From: Coleofasciculaceae cyanobacterium | Lineage (GTDB): Bacteria > Cyanobacteriota > Cyanobacteriia > Cyanobacteriales > Xenococcaceae | Assembly (NCBI GenBank): GCA_036703275.1 | Contig: DATNPK010000026.1 | Coordinates: forward strand, 1 to 64,000 | Direction: 5' to 3' | Length of the DNA: 64,000 nt | In this document: positions 28,426-37,495 of the stretch, piece after piece | Position numbering within the stretch: the first letter of the stretch is position 1 | How the letters are laid out: every line of letters starts with the position of its first letter | The notes under the pieces: generated by a model | Databases searched by the model: none | Seen by the model: only the letters and a program-made list of their open reading frames with translations | What the model was told of the DNA's origin: nothing | Made by a program: the position numbers and the translations under genes

Positions 28426-28838
28426 AATTTTTGCTCCTGTTAAATTTAAGTGTCTAATTTAATATGAGCGAATTTCTCAAGAATAAACATCTATCAATAT
28501 TCTGAGACTAAAAATTATTTGGGGATGTCGCTACTTTCGCGATTTACCAGCGGCGACATACTGTTAAAATTACAATAAACCTCCAGGCTACTAGCGCGTC
28601 CAGATTAATTTGTTGGGTATTGAAATTTATTTTCAGCCCCCTACCCTTTAAGCTTGGTAGGGGAAACAGCCCAGTACTTTATCCTAGACGTGGTACTACA
28701 TTTAGCTCGAAAGTGATTTATTTTCGGCAACTATCTTGACTGAGATTTAAAAATTATGGTGCATTGTATAGCTTCACAAAGCCAAAAAATTCTGCTTCAG
28801 AATCAATAATAACAAGCATATAATCAACAAAAATATTT
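28426..28838. other. Intergenic region carrying a MITE-like element
   Basis: 413 bp without a gene. It includes MITE copy A (about 28589-28698). Downstream is AT-rich sequence, probably the promoter for the DUF2301 gene. Confidence 0.55.
28589..28698 (+). mobile_element. MITE-like element, copy A (~110 bp)
   Basis: The element is the reverse complement, with some mismatches, of 62234-62342. It shares GATTAATTTGTTGGGTATTG and AGCCCAG/TTTAG...CTAGACG. Its ends are imperfect inverted repeats (ACTAGCGCGTCCAG and CTAGACGTGGTACT). Too short for a transposase, so it would need one from elsewhere. Confidence 0.7.
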
Positions 28839-29501
28839 ATGAGCGCTCTTTTAGATCGAGAACCACAAACCTATCAAGGACAATTCGGCGAATATAAGAT
28901 TACTAAGCGCGATCGCCTGGAAGTAATTATTTATCGTGCGGGGTTGGTAGTTGCTGCTGCCAGCTTTGCGATCGCCAGTTATCTCTTTTTTGCTCAGGGA
29001 AAAACTGCTTTGCCAACTCTTACTCCTTTATTTATGATTTTTTCTGTTGGTTTAGGGGTAAGTCTATTTTACATTCATATTTATATGAAGGCATTACATC
29101 GAGTATTGCAGGGCTTTTGGTTAATTGGTACAGTTGCCACAGTGGCGATCGCCATTTCTAGTCATGAACCTTTGGCACTATATATTTATAATCATCCCTT
29201 GACTTTGTTTGGCACAGGATTTACTTTTGCAGCCTTGACAGGAATCTTTTTTAAAGAGGCTTTTTGTTTTAATCGCTTAGAAACCAAAATTCTGACTCCT
29301 GTTGTACCTTTACTGCTATTAGGACACATAACTGGAATACTTACTGTTGAAATACAACAAGCGTTGCTGGGAATTTGGACAATTGGCTTTAGCGTCTTCG
29401 CAATCAGAAAAATGACTCAGGAAATCGATCCTGATATCGGTGATAAATCAGTATTCGCCTATTTAAAACAGCAAGAAAAGCCAGTAGAGAAAGCTCTATA
29501 G
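28839..29501 (+). CDS. DUF2301 integral membrane protein
   Basis: A 220-aa protein with a hydrophilic N-terminus (QGQFGEYKITKRDRLEVIIYR) and about five to six membrane helices (around residues 30-50, 58-78, 88-104, 115-135, 145-185). The pattern matches the cyanobacterial/plastid DUF2301 family. No catalytic motif is visible. Function unknown, probably a membrane protein of the thylakoid or plasma membrane. Confidence 0.85.
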   Translation: MSALLDREPQTYQGQFGEYKITKRDRLEVIIYRAGLVVAAASFAIASYLFFAQGKTALPTLTPLFMIFSVGLGVSLFYIHIYMKALHRVLQGFWLIGTVATVAIAISSHEPLALYIYNHPLTLFGTGFTFAALTGIFFKEAFCFNRLETKILTPVVPLLLLGHITGILTVEIQQALLGIWTIGFSVFAIRKMTQEIDPDIGDKSVFAYLKQQEKPVEKAL

Positions 29502-29648
29502 AATATAAACAATAAGCATATAGGTAATAGATGATTGTTTTAAAGCAGTTTAATCATCTAAATATTGCTTTGGCGACTAAAAACTAACAGCTAAAAGCTA
29601 ACAGCTAACAGCTATAAAGTAACAAATTAGCAATGCTAAAATTCAACT

Positions 29649-30578
29649 ATGACTAATACAGCTAATCTAAGAATTGTTTCTCTGCTGCCTAGTGCTACAG
29701 AGATTATTGACTGTTTGGGTTTGACTGACTCTTTAGTTGGACGTTCGCATGAATGTAATTATCCTCTTTCAATCAAAGATTTACCCGTATGTACAGAAGC
29801 CAGACTAAATAGTGATAAAAAGAGTGGCGAAATAGATGCAGATGTGCAAACTCTGATGCAAAAAGCCCTCAGTATCTACAAAATTAAAACAGAAGTCTTA
29901 GAACAGCTACAGCCGACTCATATTCTGACTCAGGATCAATGTGATGTATGTGCGGTTAATTTACCAGATGTAGAACGTGCGATCGCGCAACTAACCAATT
30001 CTAACCCCCAAATTATTTCACTCCAGCCAGATTTATTAAAAGAAGTCTGGGACGATATTGAACGAGTGGCAAAAACTTTCGCAGTTGAAGCCAAACCTAT
30101 TTTAGGCAAATTACAACGTCGAATTGATGGCATTTCTAATCGGGTTCAAGTTTTGATAACTGAAAAACCTACTGTCGTTGCTTTAGAGTGGACAGAACCC
30201 TTGATGGTAGGTGCAAATTGGATTCCCGAACTAATTGAAATTGCTGGAGGTGAACCACTTTTGAGCGTCAAGGGAGAGCATTCTCCATATTTGTTTTGGG
30301 AAAGCTTAATTGATGTCGATCCAGAGATCATTGTGATTATGCCCTGTGGATTTAACTTAGAACGTACCGCACAAGAATCTAAAATTCTCACCAAACATCC
30401 AGCCTGGAAAACTTTAACCGCAGTCAAAAACGGTAAAGTTTTTATTACCGATGGTAATGCCTATTTCAATCGTCCTGGACCTCGGTTAGTTGATTCAGCC
30501 GAGATTTTGGCAGAGATATTTCATCCCGAATTATTTAATTTTGGTTATAAAGGAAAAAGCTGGAAGCCATTTTCATAA
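29649..30578 (+). CDS. Cobalamin-binding periplasmic-type protein (BtuF-like)
   Basis: A 309-aa substrate-binding fold: RIVSLLPSATEIIDCLGLTDSLVGRSHECNYP at the N-terminus is the classic BtuF/iron-siderophore opening, with QDQCDVCAVN near 97-106, and GANWIPELIEIAGGEPLLS near 183-201. There is no signal peptide, as in other cyanobacterial homologues of this subgroup, so a cytoplasmic role is possible. No ABC permease or ATPase is adjacent. It has a C-terminal PGPRLVDSAEILAEI motif usual for the family. Confidence 0.85.
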   Translation: MTNTANLRIVSLLPSATEIIDCLGLTDSLVGRSHECNYPLSIKDLPVCTEARLNSDKKSGEIDADVQTLMQKALSIYKIKTEVLEQLQPTHILTQDQCDVCAVNLPDVERAIAQLTNSNPQIISLQPDLLKEVWDDIERVAKTFAVEAKPILGKLQRRIDGISNRVQVLITEKPTVVALEWTEPLMVGANWIPELIEIAGGEPLLSVKGEHSPYLFWESLIDVDPEIIVIMPCGFNLERTAQESKILTKHPAWKTLTAVKNGKVFITDGNAYFNRPGPRLVDSAEILAEIFHPELFNFGYKGKSWKPFS

Positions 30579-30667
30579 CCCAAGTTTAGTTTAGTACTAA
30601 AGAAAGATACTTAAGCCTGGCAGCAATTGATAGTTTAAAAGACACAAACGTACAGCACAGGCAAAAT

Positions 30668-31583
30668 ATGACATTATCAGTTGCAGTATTAAGTCCAAAT
30701 ACCGAGCTAGGACGAGAAACGATCGCGCAGTTAGTCTCAAAGAAATATTAAATTACAGGGATTAGTAAGAATGCCGATGCTACGGCTTTGCGAGAAGATG
30801 GTGCTGCTTTTGTTCAAGCTGACTTAACTAAAGCTGCCGAACTAACTAAAGCAATAGAGGCTGCACAGCCTGATCTTGTCTTAAACCTGGCTCCTCAAAT
30901 TGCCAATACCCTACTTGATGATGGACACAACTGGAAAGGGTACGATCGAACTTTACCCGCAACCACCACGGAAGTAAAATTGCTAGTTCATGCCAGCTAT
31001 GCGTTTCTCTATGGCAATGCTTAGGATGCAACTGAAAATACAGCTTTAAATCCACCTGATAACGATCCTTTTCAATCGGCAATTGAGGCAGAAGAACAAA
31101 TTAAGAGCAGCGATATTGCCCATTGTATATTGTGCCTGGGCTTTTTGTATGGTCCCCAATCAAAAGATTTAAAGAAATTTGAAACCTCTTTTAAGCTGCA
31201 CCGACCCTACTATGCAGGCTCAGAAAATAATTTAGCCAATTTTCTGCATAAAGCTTTAGTCTTGGTAGTCGAACAGCAGCCTGTAGGAGAAATATTCAAT
31301 ATAGTCGATGGTACACCTACATCCTTTGCTGACTTTATTGATAACTACGCCATGAAGCTAGGATTTAGCAAGCCAGGACATATTGCCCTTATTTACTGCC
31401 CTCGTAGCCAAAATAATTATCAAGAAGCCGCAGAGGGAAATACTCGATCGCTTTACTACGGTCAAAAGCGATCGCATTACTCAACAGCTTAACTGGACTC
31501 CTAGCTATAGCAATTACCGAGAAGGCTTAGACCAAACCATTTCAGTATGCCAACAAGAAGTAATAAGTAGGAATGAGGAATGA
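30668..31583 (+). pseudogene. NAD(P)-dependent epimerase/dehydratase-like gene, decayed
   Basis: The frame starting at the ATG 30668 reads as an SDR-like protein (MTLSVAVLSPNTELGRETIAQL) but is stopped by TAA at 30749 and by TAG at 31022. The downstream open part continues the same family (HCILCLGFLYGPQSKD, GEIFNIVDGTPTSF). A shift near 31440 then moves the reading to another frame that ends at 31583 (QQLNWTPSYSNYREGLDQTI). Three lesions make a functional protein unlikely. Confidence 0.85.
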
Positions 31584-31728
31584 GTAACAACTAACAATCC
31601 ATAAACGATAAATTATCTGTTCTTGATGCAGTCCTTTAGGGGACAAAAAAGCAAAAATAGGGAATAGGAAAAGGGGGATTAAATTACAATTAGAAGTAGT
31701 TTATACAAGAAGCTAAAAATTCTAGAGG

Positions 31729-31783
31729 GTGGGCAAAATATGCAAATTGTTCCAGCTTTTGTAACCAAATGATATTTGCCCAC
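31729..31783. repeat. Inverted repeat GTGGGCAAAATAT / ATATTTGCCCAC
   Basis: A 12-bp stem with one bulge and a 30-nt loop, lying just 3' of the 31792 gene's stop. It belongs to the same GTGGGCA class as the palindrome at 10573-10589. Confidence 0.55.
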
Positions 31784-31791
31784 GATTTCAA

Positions 31792-32430
31792 CTAGGCTTT
31801 GTTACGATACAGGATTTTGACAATAAATTTAGCAATTACTTGGAAAAAGCTAGGTTTTTCTTTAGTTGAGGTCGAAGATTTGGATTCTGCTGTCTTCTTG
31901 GCTGGCGTTGGCGTTGACTCTTCAGTATTTTCATTTAAAGTTAACTCTAAGGCGGCTAAATCTTGGCTTTCATCGATTGCTGGCTGAGAAGATTGAATTG
32001 GGGATGCTAACATATCGCTAGCTGATTCTTTATTCTCCTTTAAACTTGACTCTGCTACTGCTAAGTCTTTGCTTTCTTCAGTCTTTTCAGAAGGCTGGTC
32101 AACTGGAATTGGCTCTTGTGTGGGAGTTGTTGCTTGTTGATTCTCAATTGAAGCCGATTCGGTTACAGCAGCAGGAACAGTTTGTGGCAACGTTAAAGAA
32201 TGACACTTATTTAAAAACTCTTCAAGTTTTTGGCGATCGCTTAAGTCAGTTTGACGAGCATTGACAGCGCATTCAGCAAGGTCATAACTACCAATATAGG
32301 CAAGCCATTTTTCTAAATCTTGTCTAACTAAATAATCAGTGCCTGCATCAGGATATTGCTGACATAATTTTAATAAGTCATTGGCATCGTGGGCTAATCG
32401 ACCGTCGGGGAAGTGAAAAGGCTGAGTCAT
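31792..32430 (-). CDS. Unknown protein with low-complexity Ser/Glu/Thr linker
   Basis: 212 aa from the ATG at 32430; the open frame begins 21 bp earlier with TTG. The N-terminal ~75 residues (FHFPDGRLAHDANDLLKLCQQ) look like a compact helical domain common in cyanobacteria. Then follows a linker rich in S, T, E, P and Q (repeated SxxxLAxxExxLxENxE-type units near 120-180). The C-terminus is basic and hydrophobic (FFQVIAKFIVKILYR), maybe membrane-binding. Function unknown. Confidence 0.75.
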   Translation of the reverse strand: MTQPFHFPDGRLAHDANDLLKLCQQYPDAGTDYLVRQDLEKWLAYIGSYDLAECAVNARQTDLSDRQKLEEFLNKCHSLTLPQTVPAAVTESASIENQQATTPTQEPIPVDQPSEKTEESKDLAVAESSLKENKESASDMLASPIQSSQPAIDESQDLAALELTLNENTEESTPTPAKKTAESKSSTSTKEKPSFFQVIAKFIVKILYRNKA

Positions 32431-32605
32431 AATCGTAATCTGATGGTTCAATCAAGAAAAGTTCAATTTTATCTTGCCACAGGTAGATCGATATAAACCG
32501 TTGCAAAATCGCTGAATATTAATCTACAAACTAACTCAGGTGCTATACACTATCAATTTATTAGGCAACAAAAACTCAATAAGCTTCTATTTAATTAAAT
32601 TATAG

Positions 32606-33214
32606 TTAGTTCGGAATATTCATACCTCTATCTACGGCTGGACGTTGTTGAATAGTTTCATACCAGCGTTTGAGGTCGGAATGTTCTTCTAGACTCAATT
32701 CCATAAATGGATAAGCAGCTATCCAAGGATAAATCGCTATATCGGCAATAGAATAATCATCACCGCTAATATATTCTGTTTTGCTCAACTGAGTGTTCAA
32801 GACATCGTATAGTCTGAGGGTTTCCTTTTTGTATCTGGCGATCGCATAAGGAATTTTCTCAGCGGCAAACTTATTAAAATGGTTATACTGTCCAAACATT
32901 GGCCCGACACTACCCATCTGAAACATCAACCACTCAATAGTCCGAAAACGCTGTTTTGTTTCGCTTGACAGCAGTTTTCCTGTCTTCTGAGCCAGATAAA
33001 TTAAGATTGCTCCCGATTCAAACACGGTAAGATCGACCTCGCGATCGACAATGGCGGGAATTTTGCTGTTGGGATTTATGGCGACAAACTCAGGAGTGAA
33101 CTGTTCATTCTTGGTAATATCTATGCTGTGGACTGTATAGTCTAACTCCACCTCTTCCAACATAATTGAGGCTTTGCGACCATTGGGAGTTGTAAAAGTA
33201 TATAAATCGATCAT
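32606..33214 (-). CDS. Glutathione S-transferase family protein
   Basis: A 202-aa GST with N-terminal thioredoxin-like domain (YTFTTPNGRKASIMLEEV near 5-22, NPNSKIPAIVD near 47-57, ESGAILIYLA near 66-75) and helical C-terminal domain (ISGDDYSIADIAIYPW near 149-164). The pattern TTPNG and the NPNSKIPAI block resemble the Nu class/YfcG and Ure2-like subgroup, which favours disulfide-bond reductase activity. Substrate unknown. Confidence 0.9.
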   Translation of the reverse strand: MIDLYTFTTPNGRKASIMLEEVELDYTVHSIDITKNEQFTPEFVAINPNSKIPAIVDREVDLTVFESGAILIYLAQKTGKLLSSETKQRFRTIEWLMFQMGSVGPMFGQYNHFNKFAAEKIPYAIARYKKETLRLYDVLNTQLSKTEYISGDDYSIADIAIYPWIAAYPFMELSLEEHSDLKRWYETIQQRPAVDRGMNIPN

Positions 33215-33355
33215 GGTAATTATTAATCACTAATTACTAATTACTTTGCCATCGATCGCTAATTTTCTCAAATAAGATGCACTCAAAGATCGCCCTCATC
33301 TCGGTACACTAATAACTGAGTTAATAAATGCGATTTTAAAAGTTCTTAGGTGGAT

Positions 33356-34225
33356 ATGAGCAATACAGTTTGGGAATTAGATTTTTATTCACGTCCAGTT
33401 TTAGATGAAGATGGTAAAAAACTTTGGGAAGTTTTAATTTGCCAGAGTCCTGATAGCCTAGAACGATCGCCTGATAGTTTATTTAAATATGCTCAATATT
33501 GCTCGAGTAAAACCGTAAACTCCTTGTGGTTAAAAGAAGCAATTGAAAAGGCGATCGCCGAAGCGAAAACAGCACCGAAGAAAATTCGCTTTTTTCGCCG
33601 TCAGATGAATAACATGATCGTTAAAGCTTGTGAAGATGCAGGTGTTACTCCCCTTCCCAGCCGTCGCACCTATGCTCTCAATCAATGGCTCGAAGAGCGA
33701 ATCGCTAATTTTTACCCCCAAGAAGAGGGGTTCGATCTTAAAACTGCTAACATCGCCTCTGTACAGTATCCGCCTTTAAATGCAATTGCGCTACCCGATG
33801 CCGTAAAAGGCGATCGAGGGGATAAATGGGTTTTTGTTAGTCTGTCTGCTGCTGACTTTGATGAGATGAAGGAGTGGGATATTGCTTTTAAAGAATCCTT
33901 TCCCCTTTCCTTACTAGATATCAAGCCAGAGACAATTATTCCTGGCTTAATTATTTATTCTCCACGCGCTACCCCTTTATCAGCTTGGATGTCTGGACTG
34001 GAAATGGGTTATCTACAGCTAGAAGCAAATATACGCCCACAGTTGCGTTTAGAAACAGGACTTAGCGATAGTTGGATATTGCTTAACTTGACTAACAAAA
34101 ATACTGTCAAGCAAGCCGAGGATTTTGAAACAGCCAAGCAAAAAGCAAACGGCGTTCATTTTCTGGCAGTTCAATCATCTCCAGATTCTGAAGCTTTCGC
34201 TGGATTTTGGTTGCTAAAAGAATAA
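33356..34225 (+). CDS. Tab2/Atab2-family RNA-binding protein
   Basis: 289 aa from the ATG at 33356, with AGG spaced 5 nt upstream; an in-frame GTG opens 6 bp earlier. It starts VWELDFYSRPVLDEDGKK, the family's first signature. Basic RFFRRQMNNMIVKAC follows, and a central FWLL/GLEMGYLQLEANIRPQLRLETG near 220-245 matches Tab2. In plants and algae Tab2 is needed for translation of photosystem I psaB. The cyanobacterial role is probably similar RNA binding but is inferred. Confidence 0.88.
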   Translation: MSNTVWELDFYSRPVLDEDGKKLWEVLICQSPDSLERSPDSLFKYAQYCSSKTVNSLWLKEAIEKAIAEAKTAPKKIRFFRRQMNNMIVKACEDAGVTPLPSRRTYALNQWLEERIANFYPQEEGFDLKTANIASVQYPPLNAIALPDAVKGDRGDKWVFVSLSAADFDEMKEWDIAFKESFPLSLLDIKPETIIPGLIIYSPRATPLSAWMSGLEMGYLQLEANIRPQLRLETGLSDSWILLNLTNKNTVKQAEDFETAKQKANGVHFLAVQSSPDSEAFAGFWLLKE

Positions 34226-34692
34226 CTATCTTAATGTATCAATCCAAATATAACTGCGATCGCTCAGGCATCAACAACAGCTAGAGAGATAAAGCTCAAA
34301 AGAGCGCGACAATTAGTTGGTAAGCAAACCAATCATCTGCATACTCTGCCAAAAGCCGCTTCGCGTCTACATCTGCCTTCATCTGTGCTACGCGGAGGAC
34401 GGACGCGAAGCTTATACTAAAGCCCTAAAGGATTCCCTTCGGTCACACTCGCTTCGCATCGTCCGAAGGTTTCCTAAAGGATACCGCTACGCATATACCC
34501 TTTAGGGAATCCTTTAGGGCTAGTACTTTAGTGAATCGTGCAAGGGCATATTCTTTAGGGGACTTTTTTCCAGCCAGATCTTCAACGTAACAGCACTATT
34601 AAATCTCTCATTACTTTTGCGCAATAATATTACCTAGAAATTTAGGCGAAAGACTAATTGATTCCTTAGTGCGATCGCCGACTTCTCTTTTA
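34226..34692. other. Intergenic region with repeat copy R4
   Basis: 467 bp with no convincing gene. Repeat copy R4 occupies about 34357-34570. Open frames across it are translated repeat. The remaining part is AT-rich and leads into the Pmp3 gene's 3' end. Confidence 0.55.
34357..34570. repeat. Interspersed palindromic repeat, copy R4
   Basis: Contains several CCTAAAGGATTCCC/TCCTTTAGGG modules, CTTCGCATCGTCCG, ATACCGCTACGCATATACCC, and flanking CCGCTTCGCGTC. This is the most rearranged copy, with at least four CCTAAAGGA/TCCTTTAGG units facing each other. Confidence 0.75.
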
Positions 34693-34851
34693 TTACTTTT
34701 TAGCAATAATATAGATAGCATGAATCAACCCTGGAAAATAGCCCAGCAAAGTTAATACAACATTAATCCAAAAGTCTGTACCTAAGCCTACTTGAAGAAA
34801 GACTCCTAATGGTGGTATCAAAACAGAAAAGAGAATGCGAATTATATCCAT
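34693..34851 (-). CDS. Pmp3/YqaE-family small membrane protein
   Basis: 52 aa on the minus strand. Two membrane helices: IIRILFSVLIPPLGVFLQVG near 3-22 and FWINVVLTLLGYFPGLIHAIYII near 27-49, joined by LGTD. The PPLGV and FPGxIHAxY signatures are the Pmp3/YqaE hallmark. These proteolipids are linked to membrane potential and salt or cold stress in other organisms. Its short length makes it easy to miss. Confidence 0.9.
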   Translation of the reverse strand: MDIIRILFSVLIPPLGVFLQVGLGTDFWINVVLTLLGYFPGLIHAIYIIAKK

Positions 34852-35002
34852 AGAATGTTTTTACCTTAAGGATACTTCTATCCTAATATTTTTAGTTTAA
34901 ACAATAGCAATAATACATCAAAAGATATATTAATTGCTGTACTTTTGCTGTTTTTTTGCCTGTTTAATACTTAAACAACTTTTCTGTAATACGATATCAA
35001 CT

Positions 35003-35539
35003 CTATTTAGATTTAGAGGAAACTAAGCGTTTTTCTAAAGACTTGACGCGCAAATTAGCAGTCTTGTTTTCAGGATCGTATTTCAAAGCTTCTGTGTAAG
35101 TTTCTACGGCTTTAACAATCATCTGCTTTTTCTCATAGACATTGCCCAAATTATTAAGAGCAATTACATACTCAGGATAGAACTTGAGTGCTTCCTTGTA
35201 TTGTCTAATAGCGATGTCGTATTGTTCTTGAGCAAAGTAAGCATAACCCACTGCATTGTGAATTAAAGCCTGATTTTCTGACGGTAATTTCTTATCTACT
35301 TTCAAAGCTTTTTCTAATATCGAAATGGACTGGACAAACAATTTTTTATCCAAATACAGGCTACCCAGTTCATAATATTCTTCGGCAGTGCCTTTTTCTT
35401 TTTTTAACTTGCTTTGCAAACGAGAAAAAGTACTTTCTTGCTTTCGGGTTTTAATAACTTCTCGCAGAATATAGATAGCAGCAAAAACTAGGATGGCTAA
35501 CAAAGCAGAGATATATGCTACTGGTAGATTATCATTCAT
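35003..35539 (-). CDS. ycf37: Ycf37-like TPR protein
   Basis: A 178-aa protein with one N-terminal membrane helix (residues 6-24) and about three TPRs in the rest (e.g. AEEYYELGSLYLDKK near 52-66, VIALNNLGNVYEKKQ near 129-143, AVETYTEALKYDPEN near 147-161). The RKQESTFSRLQSKLKKEKGT linker is typical of cyanobacterial Ycf37, which helps photosystem I assembly or stability. Assignment is by domain arrangement and this linker. Confidence 0.85.
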   Translation of the reverse strand: MNDNLPVAYISALLAILVFAAIYILREVIKTRKQESTFSRLQSKLKKEKGTAEEYYELGSLYLDKKLFVQSISILEKALKVDKKLPSENQALIHNAVGYAYFAQEQYDIAIRQYKEALKFYPEYVIALNNLGNVYEKKQMIVKAVETYTEALKYDPENKTANLRVKSLEKRLVSSKSK

Positions 35540-35722
35540 GGGCGATCGCAGTTTTACTCTAGATTTTTAAATTAAGTTTCATCATTACTTTTAATCTTCA
35601 CACATCTACTAGGCTGAAATCCTGAATAGTTAACAAAATGTTGAAGCTTGAGAAGCGATTCACGCCACAACCCCACCCTTATAGTAAGTCCATAACAAAA
35701 ATTAACAGATTGAATCTAGAGC

Positions 35723-36211
35723 CTATAACCATTTCCAGTCGCCGAAAGTTGCTGCCTGTCCGCATTTTTGACCTAATTCGTCGGTTAGATTCCAAATTAT
35801 CGCTTCAATTAAAAATCTTTTTCCCGTACTAGAAATTCTAATTCCCTGATAATTACTGATATAACCTTGTTTTGCGGCTTGTTCTAGCATTGTCGCTCTA
35901 GTCTCTCTGTTTACAGGCTCTGCTGTCAATCGCGAGGGAGTTTTAATTAATTCCTTCCAACTCATCGACCATAATTGCAACGCCGTTTTATTACCATAAT
36001 TGAGAATCGGATCTGTTTGAATTCCATGAGAAACTATCACAAAAGAGGCATGAAATAAATTCTCGGCTAATTGTTCTGGCGTGTTCAGCGAATCAACTAA
36101 TTCTTTGCCCAGAAGCTGCTGATAGCTATCGGCCAAAATTTGACTCCAGCGAATAATTTTAGGCTGTTGCCAGATTGGGGATGAAATTGAAGTTAGGTTG
36201 TCATTTGTCAT
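35723..36211 (-). CDS. MEKHLA-domain protein
   Basis: A 162-aa PAS-like MEKHLA domain protein. The first part, WSQILADSYQQLLGKELV, and the central VVSHGIQTDPILNYGNKTALQLWSMSW match the family pattern, and the final IIWNLTDELGQKCGQAATF also fits. Small molecule or redox sensing is suspected for this fold. No partner domain. Stand-alone gene. Confidence 0.85.
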   Translation of the reverse strand: MTNDNLTSISSPIWQQPKIIRWSQILADSYQQLLGKELVDSLNTPEQLAENLFHASFVIVSHGIQTDPILNYGNKTALQLWSMSWKELIKTPSRLTAEPVNRETRATMLEQAAKQGYISNYQGIRISSTGKRFLIEAIIWNLTDELGQKCGQAATFGDWKWL

Positions 36212-36272
36212 TTGATATTAGTTATTTCCTTTGCCCCTGATGCTCCCTCGAAAAGGGGTAGTCTTAAACTAA

Positions 36273-37373
36273 TTATTTATTCACAAAATTAGCGTAGCTC
36301 AATTCATTGATTTTATTCCACTCAGAAATTGTGGTACGAAATTGATTCCACTGATCATAGACTTTTTTGAAGGCAGGACTTTTGCTTGATTCTGCGGTAT
36401 AGTATTCCACTGCTGTCGTTTGAGCTGCTTGAAGAATTTCTGGAGAATAAGCCATTAGCTTTGTTCCGCCATCAACTATAGTTTTTAGAGCTTCTCGATT
36501 CAAAGCGTCATACTTAGAAAGCATATTGAGGTTAGCTGCCATCGCTGCGCTTTTAAATATTTCTTGATATTCTACGGGTAGCTTGGACCATTGAGATTTA
36601 TTTACCTGTACCTCTAAAGTTGGACCTGCTTCCCACCAGCCAGGATAATAGTAATAGGGTGCAGCCTTGTTTAAACCCAATTTGAGATCGTCATAAGGAC
36701 CAACCCATTCTGCAGCGTCGATCGCACCTCTTTCTAAAGCTAAATATATTTCGCCTCCTGGTAATACCTGTACGTTAACGCCTAAGCTGGACATGACTTT
36801 TCCGCCCAAGCCAGGAATTCTCATTTTTAAGCCGTTTAAATTTTGCAGTGAACTGATTTCTTTTTTAAACCAACCACCCATCTGCGCCCCAGTATTACCC
36901 GCAGGGAAGTTAATGATATTAAAATCGCTATATAGTTCGTGCATCGCCTCTAAGCCACCACCATGATAGTACCAAGCGTTCTGCTGTTGACCAGTTAAAC
37001 CAAAAGGTACACAGGTTCCAAAAGCGAGGGCGGGATTTTTGCCGACATAATAATAGCTAGCAGTGTGTCCGCATTCTACCGTGCCATTTTGCACCGCATC
37101 TAAAACTTCCAAAGCAGGAACAATTTCTCCTGCTGCATAGGGTTCAATCGTAAAACGTCCGCCAGTCATTGCTGCTACGCGATCGCATATCGTTTGCGCC
37201 CCACCATAAATCGTATCGAGAGACTTGGGCCAACTGGTCACCATACGCCATCTTACATTAGGCAGAGCGTTTGCCTGAACATTAGGACTATTATTGGTTT
37301 GATCGCAGGCCACTAGAATGGTGCTGGTGGTAGCAGCGATCGCTAAACGGTCGAGCAGTTGTCTCCGTTTCAT
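36273..37373 (-). CDS. TRAP-type transporter substrate-binding protein
   Basis: A 366-aa DctP-family binding protein with an N-terminal [21 protein letters not shown] leader, a Tat-like RR plus a lipobox, so it is probably a lipoprotein. The signature [20 protein letters not shown] near 41-60 is of the alpha-keto-acid/TakP-like type, as is [19 protein letters not shown] near 202-220. It resembles Synechocystis GtrC. The DctQ and DctM permease genes are not next to it, so it may pair with permeases elsewhere. Confidence 0.88.
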   Translation of the reverse strand: MKRRQLLDRLAIAATTSTILVACDQTNNSPNVQANALPNVRWRMVTSWPKSLDTIYGGAQTICDRVAAMTGGRFTIEPYAAGEIVPALEVLDAVQNGTVECGHTASYYYVGKNPALAFGTCVPFGLTGQQQNAWYYHGGGLEAMHELYSDFNIINFPAGNTGAQMGGWFKKEISSLQNLNGLKMRIPGLGGKVMSSLGVNVQVLPGGEIYLALERGAIDAAEWVGPYDDLKLGLNKAAPYYYYPGWWEAGPTLEVQVNKSQWSKLPVEYQEIFKSAAMAANLNMLSKYDALNREALKTIVDGGTKLMAYSPEILQAAQTTAVEYYTAESSKSPAFKKVYDQWNQFRTTISEWNKINELSYANFVNK

Positions 37374-37495
37374 AATTATTGTCTTTACTCAGTCTAATTT
37401 TTTTCTCTTAAGCAACCGAATATCATATCAGAGGCGATGCAAAAAAGGGATGAAGAATTAAGTAGTGAGTAGCGAGTAGCGAGTAGCGAGTCTTG

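Noticed and set aside
29585-29615. CTAACAG/CTAAAAG heptamer run
   Set aside because: A short heptameric repeat common in cyanobacterial intergenic DNA, also near 15850; no gene or array.
30146-30427. 93-aa minus-strand frame
   Set aside because: It lies wholly antisense to the BtuF-like gene, and its codon pattern is that of the opposite strand's third positions.
34317-34505. 62-aa plus-strand frame
   Set aside because: It is translated repeat R4, without a ribosome site.
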